DNA from: Sphingomonas limnosediminicola
GTDB lineage: Bacteria > Pseudomonadota > Alphaproteobacteria > Sphingomonadales > Sphingomonadaceae
DNA length: 64,000 nucleotides
Reading direction: 5' to 3'
Assembly: GCF_039537965.1 (NCBI RefSeq)
Contig: NZ_BAABBM010000001.1
Span: 124,001-188,000, forward strand
This document shows positions 18,143 to 25,369 of the stretch, piece after piece (within the stretch, counting starts at the first letter, position 1; every line of letters begins with the position of its first letter). The notes beneath the pieces are model-generated. The model was not told the origin of the DNA and did no database searches. It saw nothing but the letters and a program-made list of their open reading frames with translations. The position numbers and the translations under genes are program-made.

Positions 18143-19365
18143 TGTGCCTGTGCTGCGCCATGATCTCGCGGCGCTCGATGCTCGGTGGCGGCGCTGCGAT
18201 CGCCGCATTGCTTCACGCCGGCGTCGCTAGTGCGCGCATCCGCCCGCAGGATATGGCCGCATTGGTTGGGCCCGGATTCAAGCCGACCGAGCGCGACGAA
18301 ATGGGTCTGTGGAAGGAGATGGATCGCGCGGAGGAGGAGATCGCGGGGTCGAACCTCCTCATCCAGGATCCCCGGCTAACCGGATATCTGAAGCACCTGA
18401 TCGGAACGGTCGGGGGACCGGCGGCGCAGGACTTCCGCATCTATCTGGCGCACATTCCCGACTTCAACGCGATGATGTTCCCGAGCGGCTTCGCGGTCGT
18501 CTTCACTGGCTTGTTGCTGAGGATGCGCAACGAGGCGCAGCTTGCCGGCGTCATCGCCCATGAGTCCGGCCATTTCCTCCGCCGCCACATGATCCGTTCC
18601 TGGCGCGACCAGAAGCGCAAGACTGACATCTTCGCGGTTGGCGCGATGCTCGCGGGTGTCGGTGGAGCGGGGGCGGGCGTCTATCTTGGCGACTATGTCC
18701 AGCTGGCCCAACTCGGCACCCTGCTGTCGCTGTTCCGGTACAGCCGGGCGATGGAGGCCGAAGCCGATGCCATGGGCGCCAAGCTCATCGCCGAGACGGG
18801 CTACCCGCCGATGGAAATGGCGAGCATCTGGGAGCAGTTGATCGGCGAGGAGACTGCAACGGCCCGTTATCGCGGAAAGAACCGCCGCCGCGGCTCTCTG
18901 TTCGACACGCACCCGTCGGAGGGCTCACGCCTAGTCGACCTGCGAGCCGACGCCGCCGAGCTGACGGTGCCCGGCAACGCCTATGACGCCGGGCGGGTGC
19001 GTTATCTGTCGATGATCAATGGAATCCGGCCGATGCTCCTCGATGATCAGGTCAAGCTCAATGATCCGGGCGGCAGCCAGTATTTGATCGAGACGCTCGC
19101 GCAGGATGGATGGAATGGCCTGCTGCGCTTCTACGAGGGCGAAGTGTGGCGGCTGCGTAATCGGCCGGGCGATCAGCTCCGCGCGAGCCAGAGCTATGCA
19201 GTGGCCGTCGTTTATCCCGACGCTCCCGCCGATGCGTGGCGCTGGCATGGCATCTCGCTGATGAAGCAGGGCCGCACCACGGAGGCGAAGGCGGCCTTTG
19301 CCCGCTACCTCACCATGAAGCCCGATGCGCCCGATGCCGCCTGGGTTCGGCAGATGGCCGGATGA
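18142..19365 (+). CDS. M48-family metalloprotease with Tat-like signal
   Basis: The 407-residue protease carries HESGH (His140, Glu141, His144) and the third-ligand region AMEAEADAMG (Glu205/207), with APPM-like substrate helices around. The N-terminus ISRRSMLGGGAAIAALL resembles a twin-arginine signal. A C-terminal TPR-like region (ASQSYAVAVVYPDAPADAWRWHG and GRTTEAKAAFARYL) is like that of BepA/YfgC. An outer-membrane or periplasmic quality-control role is inferred. Its start overlaps the stop of the preceding lipoprotein gene by 1 bp, and the next lipoprotein begins inside its stop (ATGA). Confidence 0.88.
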   Translation: MCLCCAMISRRSMLGGGAAIAALLHAGVASARIRPQDMAALVGPGFKPTERDEMGLWKEMDRAEEEIAGSNLLIQDPRLTGYLKHLIGTVGGPAAQDFRIYLAHIPDFNAMMFPSGFAVVFTGLLLRMRNEAQLAGVIAHESGHFLRRHMIRSWRDQKRKTDIFAVGAMLAGVGGAGAGVYLGDYVQLAQLGTLLSLFRYSRAMEAEADAMGAKLIAETGYPPMEMASIWEQLIGEETATARYRGKNRRRGSLFDTHPSEGSRLVDLRADAAELTVPGNAYDAGRVRYLSMINGIRPMLLDDQVKLNDPGGSQYLIETLAQDGWNGLLRFYEGEVWRLRNRPGDQLRASQSYAVAVVYPDAPADAWRWHGISLMKQGRTTEAKAAFARYLTMKPDAPDAAWVRQMAG

Positions 19366-19994
19366 GACAGACGTCGATGCGATTTCCGGTAGTCCTCTCC
19401 GCGGCAGTTGCCCTGTCCGGCTGCTCCAGTCTCGGGTCCGGCGAATATGGCTTTAGCTCCTATGGCCTTGTCCGCGTCGAGCGCGTCCGTGTCGGCGATG
19501 GGCAGATGACCGTCGTCGCACCGCGCTATTACAACCGCCACCGGCGGATCCTTTTCTCCGATGTCTCGGACGTTGAGGACTGGACGCTCAACGGCCCGAT
19601 CCTGGACGGGATCAGCTTCGTCAGCGGCATGAAGAACAATCGCGAGCTGGTCCGTCAGCGGCACAGCGCCGACCAGCAGGTGCCGCGGTTCCGGTCCGAC
19701 ATGACCCCGCCGGAGATTACGGCGATGCTCGAAAGCCTATATCGCGTGAAGGGCGGCGCGGTTCAGCTCAACACGCTGTCGCTTCAGCCACGCTTGTTCC
19801 TAGGCGCCAATGGCTTTCAGTGGGATTATGAGCATCTCGACACGGACGAGCTATGGCGCAAGGGGAGGGCGGTCGGCGCCGTCATCGATGGCAAGCTCTA
19901 CCTCATCCTCATGGATGCGGCGCGCTCACATTATTACGATGCGACGCTTCCCGACTTCGAATCGATTGTCGCCTCGGCACAGCGCAACGGTTAG
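19362..19994 (+). CDS. Lipoprotein of unknown function
   Basis: This 210-residue protein starts in the ATGA overlap with the M48 gene; an ATG five codons later is also possible. VALSGC is a lipobox (Cys21 from the first start). The mature part has no recognised domain; it contains VSDVEDWTLNGPILDGISFVSG (split by strand breaks) and a Tyr-rich C-terminal region. The coupling suggests co-translation with the protease. The stop overlaps the end of the converging proline-rich ORF. Confidence 0.75.
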   Translation: MRQTSMRFPVVLSAAVALSGCSSLGSGEYGFSSYGLVRVERVRVGDGQMTVVAPRYYNRHRRILFSDVSDVEDWTLNGPILDGISFVSGMKNNRELVRQRHSADQQVPRFRSDMTPPEITAMLESLYRVKGGAVQLNTLSLQPRLFLGANGFQWDYEHLDTDELWRKGRAVGAVIDGKLYLILMDAARSHYYDATLPDFESIVASAQRNG

Positions 19995-20170
19995 CCGACT
20001 GGCGAAATCGGTCCCGGCGACGGGGTCGTGCCTGGCGACGGAGGCGTGGGCACATCGATGTCCGGTCCCTGCGGCGGCGTTTCGGGCGGTGGCTCGGTCG
20101 GTTGGCCTGGCTGACTTGGCTCGACGGGCGTCTGCGGCGGTGTTTCGGGAAACGGCGGAAGCTGTTGCAT
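19991..20170 (-). CDS. Small proline-rich protein (59 aa)
   Basis: A reverse-strand ORF from ATG 20170 encodes 59 residues, of which about a third are proline, starting MQQLPPFPETPPQTP and ending PSPGPISPVG. It has a strong AAGGAG seven bases before the start, so translation is likely despite the short length. There is no signal peptide or membrane span. The repeated E-x-P-P-Q/T pattern suggests a disordered binding peptide. It converges on the lipoprotein gene with overlapping stops. Function is unknown. Confidence 0.6.
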   Translation of the reverse strand: MQQLPPFPETPPQTPVEPSQPGQPTEPPPETPPQGPDIDVPTPPSPGTTPSPGPISPVG

Positions 20171-20213
20171 TAGTTATCTCCTTACCGAATGCAACGCGGC
20201 GGGCCGCTGCGGG

Positions 20214-20241
20214 TTGCCCGGCGGGCCATCCTTGCTATAGG
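20214..20241 (+). promoter_or_regulatory. Putative promoter of the split tRNA-Leu
   Basis: TTGCCC at 20214-20219 and TATAGG at 20236-20241 are separated by 16 bp and lie 18 bp before the tRNA-like sequence at 20259. The arrangement fits a sigma-70 promoter. Its presence before the broken copy suggests this end is the original chromosomal tRNA locus. Confidence 0.45.
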
Positions 20242-20258
20242 CGGCGCCTTCTTGGGCC

Positions 20259-20297
20259 GCGCGCGTGGCGGAACTGGTAGACGCGCTGGATTTAGGT
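20259..20297 (+). pseudogene. tRNA-Leu 5'-half fragment
   Basis: These 39 bases match the first half of the intact tRNA-Leu at 21527 except for one base in the D loop: acceptor strand GCGCGCG, D arm, and anticodon stem and loop up to TTTAGGT. The next bases are ACAAG instead of TCCAG, so the anticodon stem cannot close. Variable arm, T arm and 3' acceptor are missing. The break falls inside the anticodon arm, a common site for integrase crossover. Confidence 0.85.
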
Positions 20298-20564
20298 ACA
20301 AGTGTACGAACTGGGACATTTGACACATCGGGAGTGTCTCAAAACGTGGAATTTCCGCCATTTCTCACACAAATTGAGAATGACGTTCCGGGGGCGCGCT
20401 GGATACGGTGGGGGGGTAGCAAAAAATCCCCCATTTTCGCCAGATTTTGCCGATCAAATCATAGGGGCTGTGCGGAACTGGAAATCTAATCCAGTGCGCC
20501 TAGAGCGAGCGAATGCACTCTTGTCCATGTTGGCCTAGTGGCAGGAATGGGTGGAAAGCTGCCA

Positions 20565-21215
20565 TCAACTGCCTCCGTTTGCTTGCTCGTTTTGGCGAGT
20601 GAGTAGGTCAATCGCGGGGCGAGCGACCTCGATGTTGTGACAGGCTTCCGGATGTCGAGAGAACAGGTCGGCTAAACCACTCAAGACTAATCGGAACCGA
20701 TTTACAGTCGCCTCTTCGGGTCGACCCCGTCCGGATCCGATAACGCCCAAAGCCAGTGCGACCTCGGTTGCCACCTCGCGGCTAAGCCCGCTCCAGTCGG
20801 TCGGGGTTCCGGTGACCAGCTCCATAGGGTCGACATTCAGTGCGTGAGCGATGCGCTCAAGCCAGTCGAGTGACATGCGACGCTCACCCTTTTCTAGTCT
20901 TTCAATCTGCTGCGGCGAGGTCGTCGGTCGGCATCGTTCGGCGAGCTGTGGACGAGATAGACCCGACGCCTCCCGCAGCCGCTGGATGTTGGCGGCGACG
21001 CGGTCAGACAAGCGAACGGCAGTTCGCGCAGCGGGTGGATCGTCCTCAAGCCCGAACGTCTCGACTAAGCAAGCAGCCTCGTCGAGTTTAAGCGAGCGCT
21101 TGCCCGCGTAGAGCTCCACGACGCGGCTGTCCGCTAAGTTGAGAGCCCTTGCGATCTCGATGTTCCGAACGCCTCGTTCGCGAAGTCGGAACAGCAGTTC
21201 GCTCGTCGTCAGCAT
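20565..21215 (-). CDS. Double-HTH XRE-type transcriptional regulator
   Basis: From ATG 21215 the protein has 216 residues. An N-terminal HTH-like segment (RNIEIARALNLADSRVVELY) is followed by a clear XRE/Cro domain at about residues 65-125 (LREASGLSRPQLAERC and QQIERLEKGERRMS). The C-terminal 80 residues are helical and unassigned. A GTG at 21299 would add 28 residues; neither start has a strong Shine-Dalgarno. It is the only gene of the tRNA-bounded insert, so it may control that element. Confidence 0.75.
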   Translation of the reverse strand: MLTTSELLFRLRERGVRNIEIARALNLADSRVVELYAGKRSLKLDEAACLVETFGLEDDPPAARTAVRLSDRVAANIQRLREASGLSRPQLAERCRPTTSPQQIERLEKGERRMSLDWLERIAHALNVDPMELVTGTPTDWSGLSREVATEVALALGVIGSGRGRPEEATVNRFRLVLSGLADLFSRHPEACHNIEVARPAIDLLTRQNEQANGGS

Positions 21216-21459
21216 GCAGAATGATTGCCGCAGCGCAGCTCGGGCATCAAGTGGTGGCGGATAGTCTCGCCTCTTGGCGTTCGAAAGCTCCCTAGCCACT
21301 GAGGCGGGCAGGAGGGCGCTAAATCATTGATAGTCATGGAGTTTCAACGTGCCGCGCGACAGTGACTAAATCCCAGACAGAAAACTTTCGATCACCGAAT
21401 TGGCGTATCGGGGGGGTACAACTTGAACTAAACTGTTGTGATTGAACGGTTTCCATGTC

Positions 21460-21489
21460 CCCCCCGGGGGGGGTAAAGGGCGCCTTTAC
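21460..21489. repeat. Two abutting perfect palindromes
   Basis: Seven C followed by eight G (21460-21474) forms a GC-only palindrome. It runs directly into GTAAAGGCGCCTTTAC (21474-21489), a perfect 16-bp palindrome. They lie about 40 bp before the intact tRNA-Leu, at the right end of the insert. They could be a recombination or protein-binding site. Confidence 0.6.
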
Positions 21490-21526
21490 GAGTTAGTGAC
21501 CACCGTTTAGGAGGCACCGCAACACC

Positions 21527-21611
<85 letters not shown>

Positions 21612-21709
21612 TTTCTGCTGACGGCCTGTCAAAGCGACAGGCTTGCACGGAACCGGCAGTCCCCAGGGGCAGCCCCCAGCGACAGAATTCATATCGGGAC
21701 TTTAGAAAC

Positions 21710-23305
21710 GTGACCATCAAGACCGTCGAGACCGAAAACGAGGGCCTCAAGCGCGCCTTCATGCTGACCATCCCCGCCAAGGACATCGAGGCGAAGGTCG
21801 ATCAGGAAGTGAAGCGGATTGCGCCGCAGGTGCGTATGCCCGGCTTCCGTCCCGGCAAGGTGCCGCCGAACCTCATCCGCAAGATGCATGGCGACAGCCT
21901 GCGTGGCGACGCGCTCAACAGTGCGGTCCAGGAGGGAGTTCAGCAGCTTCTCGCCGAGCAGAACATTCGCCCGGCGCTTCAGCCGCAGGTCGAGCTCGAC
22001 GAGGGCTACGAGCCCGGTAAGGACGCCGAGATTCGCGTCAGCCTCGAGGCGCTTCCCGATGTGCCCGCTGCGCAAATCGACGGTCTCAAGATCGAGCGTC
22101 TGACGGTCGACGTTGACGATTCCGCGGTCGACGAGCAGATCAAGCAGCTCGCCGGCGCGAACAAGAGCTGGGAAGACGCCCCGAAGAAGCATGCTGCCGC
22201 GACCGGCGACCTCGTCGTCATGGACTTCGAGGGCGGAGTCGACGGCAAGCCGTTCGAGGGCGGCAAGGGCGAGGACATGTCGGTCGAGCTCGGCTCGGGC
22301 CGGCTGATCCCTGGCTTCGAAGAGCAGCTGACCGGCGCCAAGGCCGGCGATACCCGCGAGGTCAAGGTGACCTTCCCCGACGATTACCCGGTCGCTGACC
22401 TGGCCGGAAAGGCGGCGGTGTTCGCCGTCACGGTGAAGGGTGTGAAGACGGCCGGCGAAACCAAGGTGGACGACGACTTCGCAAAGGCGCTCGGCCTCCA
22501 GAGCCTTGAGCAGCTGACGGGCCTCATCCGCGGCCAGCAGGAGCAGGAGCTCAACGGCCTCACCCGGACCCACATGAAGCGCCAGCTCCTCGACCAGCTT
22601 GCCGAGCGTCACGATTTCGAAGTGCCGCAGTCGATGGTCGATGCCGAGCATGAGAACATCCTCAACCAGCTTCGCCACGAGGCGAGCCATGAGGAAGACG
22701 AGAAGGCCGCGCTGGCTGAGATCGAAAAGGATGCGGCCGAGTATCGCCGCATCGCCGAGCGCCGCGTGCGCCTCGGCCTGCTACTGTCGGAGATCGGCGG
22801 CGCCAACGGCGTCGAGGTCAGCGAGCAGGAAATGCGCAACCTCATCGTCCAGGCTGCCCAGCAGTATCAGGGTGAGCAGCGCGAGCGCTTCCTCCAGCTC
22901 GTTCAGCAGGAACCGATGTTCGCGGCTCAGCTGCGCGCGCCGCTCTACGAGGACAAGGTCGTCGACTTCCTGTTCTCGAAGGCCGACGTGACGGACCGTA
23001 GGTCCACGCGCGAACAGATCGAAGCCGATCTCGAAAGCGAAGAAGGGCATATCCACGGTCCGGGCTGCGGTCACGACCACAGCCACGAGAAGCCGAAGGC
23101 CAAGAAGGCTGCGCCGAAGAAGGCCAAGGGGGGAGCCGCTGTTGCCGAAGAGCCAGCCAAGGGCCCGGTCGAAAGCAAGGGCGCGAAGCCGAAGCCGGCC
23201 AAGCCGGTGAAGGACGGCGCCGGAAGCAAGGCTCCGGAAGCCAAAGCCGAGGCCAAGCCCGCCGCCAAGAAGGTGCCGGCGAAGAAGGCCACCAAGAAGG
23301 GTTGA
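21710..23305 (+). CDS. tig: Trigger factor with His-rich, Lys/Ala-rich tail
   Basis: Trigger factor is the ribosome-bound chaperone and peptidyl-prolyl isomerase. The ribosome-binding region (RMPGFRPGKVPPNLI), the FKBP-type PPIase core (GDLVVMDFEG to FPDDYP) and the C-terminal helical domain are present. From GTG 21710 it is 531 residues, about 100 more than usual. The extra tail has a His-rich segment (GHIHGPGCGHDHSH, about residues 447-460) and then Lys/Ala/Pro repeats. The frame stays open back into the tRNA, but that part is not translated. The TGA overlaps the next start. Confidence 0.93.
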   Translation: MTIKTVETENEGLKRAFMLTIPAKDIEAKVDQEVKRIAPQVRMPGFRPGKVPPNLIRKMHGDSLRGDALNSAVQEGVQQLLAEQNIRPALQPQVELDEGYEPGKDAEIRVSLEALPDVPAAQIDGLKIERLTVDVDDSAVDEQIKQLAGANKSWEDAPKKHAAATGDLVVMDFEGGVDGKPFEGGKGEDMSVELGSGRLIPGFEEQLTGAKAGDTREVKVTFPDDYPVADLAGKAAVFAVTVKGVKTAGETKVDDDFAKALGLQSLEQLTGLIRGQQEQELNGLTRTHMKRQLLDQLAERHDFEVPQSMVDAEHENILNQLRHEASHEEDEKAALAEIEKDAAEYRRIAERRVRLGLLLSEIGGANGVEVSEQEMRNLIVQAAQQYQGEQRERFLQLVQQEPMFAAQLRAPLYEDKVVDFLFSKADVTDRRSTREQIEADLESEEGHIHGPGCGHDHSHEKPKAKKAAPKKAKGGAAVAEEPAKGPVESKGAKPKPAKPVKDGAGSKAPEAKAEAKPAAKKVPAKKATKKG

Positions 23306-24240
23306 GCGAGATCGAGCTCGCCTGTTCCGATTTCGACGCCGCGCTGGATCTGCTGCGCGGCGCGGGACTGAGGCTCGACTGCATCTATCCTGCCGACGAA
23401 CCGTATGGCGCCGTTCTTTCTAAGGACGGCGCCTGCGTTCGGCTGACCAGCAAGCCCGGGGCGCCAGCGCCGATCAGCGAACTCCCGCCGTTCGAACCCG
23501 CGTTCGTCTTCACGCCTGCCGGCGGAGGGTCAGGGGTCGGACGCGCCGGGATGCTCTATCGCGACCTGATCCCGTCGCGCTTGGGCGGGCGCTACATCGC
23601 GTCTCACATCTCCATCCGGGAAGGCGGGCCGGTCGCCGACTGGGTCCACTTCCACCGCATCGCGGTACAGGCGCTCTTCGTCGCCAGCGGTTGGGTTCGC
23701 GTCGTCTATGAAGACCAGGGGGAGCCCTTCGTGCTTTCAGCCGGCGATCTGGTTCTGCAGCCGCCAGGCATCCGTCACCAGGTGCTCGAGAGCTCGCCCG
23801 GCCTGGAAGTCATCGAGTTCGCGGCACCGGCTTTGCACGCGACCTTCGCCGACCACGAGATGAGCCTTCCCAATGGCGCGGTGAACGCCGGGCGTGATTT
23901 TTCCGGTCAGCACTTTCTCCGCCACGTGGCGAAAGAGACGCCGTGGACCGCATTCCACGGCGTCGAAGCCAAGGAGTCGGGCTTGGCCCTTGCGACCGGA
24001 GGAATCGCCGACGCACGCGTCATTCGGCCAGGCGATGCATCGACCATCGACTTTGCTGCACACGACGGCGAGCTGGTTTTCGGCTTCGTCCTGGAAGGTT
24101 CCGCCGAGCTGACGCATGGCGGGTCGCGCCAGATCGGCCCCGCCGACGCTTTTGTCATTCCGCCGACCGACAACTGGAGCCTGCGCGAAATGGCGGGCGA
24201 CTTCCGCCTTCTTCGCGTAACGACAAGCCGCCTCGGCTGA
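23302..24240 (+). CDS. Double-cupin domain protein
   Basis: The 312-residue protein probably starts at TTG 23302, overlapping the tig stop (TTGA). Residues 1-60 resemble half of a glyoxalase/VOC fold. A first cupin follows at about 100-180 (WVHFHRIAVQALFV, VLSAGDLVLQPPGIRHQVLE) and a second at about 225-310 (LVFGFVLEGSAELTHGG, IGPADAFVIPPTDNWSL). The first cupin keeps His residues that could bind a metal. The substrate is unknown. Its coupling to tig is probably transcriptional convenience. Confidence 0.75.
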   Translation: MSEIELACSDFDAALDLLRGAGLRLDCIYPADEPYGAVLSKDGACVRLTSKPGAPAPISELPPFEPAFVFTPAGGGSGVGRAGMLYRDLIPSRLGGRYIASHISIREGGPVADWVHFHRIAVQALFVASGWVRVVYEDQGEPFVLSAGDLVLQPPGIRHQVLESSPGLEVIEFAAPALHATFADHEMSLPNGAVNAGRDFSGQHFLRHVAKETPWTAFHGVEAKESGLALATGGIADARVIRPGDASTIDFAAHDGELVFGFVLEGSAELTHGGSRQIGPADAFVIPPTDNWSLREMAGDFRLLRVTTSRLG

Positions 24241-24298
24241 TATTCCCTTGACGGTTCAAACGCCTCTATAGCCGCCACACGAGACTGAGGGGGATTGA

Positions 24299-25237
24299 TT
24301 GGACCGTCCGGACGAACCGCGCATCGCCGTGCTGCTGCCCTGCTACAATGAGGAAGCGGCGATCGGTCAGACCGTCCGCGGCTTCCGCGAAGCACTGCCC
24401 GGTGCGACCGTCTACGTCTATGACAACAACAGCCGTGACCGAACTCGCGAGATCGCGGCGGAAGCCGGCGCGGTCGTCCGAACCGAGCGCCAGCAGGGCA
24501 AGGGCAATGTTGTCCGTCGCATGTTCGCCGACATCGACGCCGACGTTTACGTCATGGCCGACGGTGACCTCACTTACGACCCGAAGGCTGCACCGGCGAT
24601 GGTCGATCTTCTCCTGGCAGACCAGCTCGACATGATCGTCGGAACCCGCAAGCACGAGGAGAAAGAAGCCTATCGCGGCGGCCACGTGCTTGGAAACAAG
24701 CTCTTCACCGGCATCCTGGCCGGTCTGTTCGGCCGCAGCTTCAGCGATATCTTCTCTGGTTATCGCGTCTTCTCGCGCCGGTTCGTGAAGAGCTTTCCTG
24801 TGCTCTCGTCGGGTTTCGAAATCGAAACCGAGATGAGCGTCCATGCGCTCGAACTGCGGATGCCGGTGGGCGAGATCGAGACCAACTACGGAGCGCGGCT
24901 CGAGGGATCGCACTCGAAGCTGTCCACCTTCTCGGACGGATGGCGGATCCTGCGCACGATCTCGACCCTCTACCGGGTTGAGCGGCCGGTGCTTTTCTAC
25001 GGCTCGATCGGCGCCTTGTTGCTGGCCGTGGCCATCATGCTCGCGATCCCGCTGATCGTGACATATTTACACACCGGACTGGTCCCGCGCCTCCCGACTG
25101 CCATCCTGGTCACCGGAATGACGGTGATTGCGGTGCTCTGTTTCTTCGCCGGGCTCATCCTCGACACCGTGACGAGGGGACGAAGGGAAGTGCGGAGGCT
25201 CGCTTACCTGTCGTTGGCAGCCCCGAACCGGGTGTAA
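24299..25237 (+). CDS. Family 2 glycosyltransferase, membrane-bound
   Basis: The 312-residue protein likely starts at TTG 24299 behind GAGGGGG. The GT-A fold shows LLPCYNEEAAIGQTV, YDNNSRDRT and the metal-binding DGD (MADGDLTYD). DIFSGYRVFSRRFVKSFP resembles dolichyl-phosphate-mannose synthase types. Two C-terminal membrane spans cover about 235-260 and 270-292. It probably moves a sugar to a polyprenyl phosphate or lipid in the inner membrane. The acceptor is unknown. Confidence 0.85.
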   Translation: MDRPDEPRIAVLLPCYNEEAAIGQTVRGFREALPGATVYVYDNNSRDRTREIAAEAGAVVRTERQQGKGNVVRRMFADIDADVYVMADGDLTYDPKAAPAMVDLLLADQLDMIVGTRKHEEKEAYRGGHVLGNKLFTGILAGLFGRSFSDIFSGYRVFSRRFVKSFPVLSSGFEIETEMSVHALELRMPVGEIETNYGARLEGSHSKLSTFSDGWRILRTISTLYRVERPVLFYGSIGALLLAVAIMLAIPLIVTYLHTGLVPRLPTAILVTGMTVIAVLCFFAGLILDTVTRGRREVRRLAYLSLAAPNRV

Positions 25238-25335
25238 CTTTCCTGCATCACCGCCGCGCAATTGTGTCGGCTGCGTGACAATCCGGCCTTCCTGCGCCCT
25301 GTAAGGTCAGTTAGCTTCGCGCCTTCGATGTGAGA

Positions 25336-25352
25336 CCCGGCAGGGGGCCGGG
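25336..25352 (+). promoter_or_regulatory. Leader hairpin before the TonB receptor
   Basis: CCCGGC-AGGGG-GCCGGG is a perfect 6-bp hairpin 18 bp before the receptor ATG and just ahead of its GGGGG Shine-Dalgarno. It could affect translation or mRNA stability. No riboswitch consensus was recognised in the 132-bp leader. Confidence 0.35.
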
Positions 25353-25369
25353 CGCAACACGGGGGAAAT

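Noticed and set aside
20265..20538. Two overlapping plus-strand frames starting in the tRNA fragment
   Set aside because: They begin in tRNA sequence, have no domain, no ribosome site and low-complexity or mixed composition.
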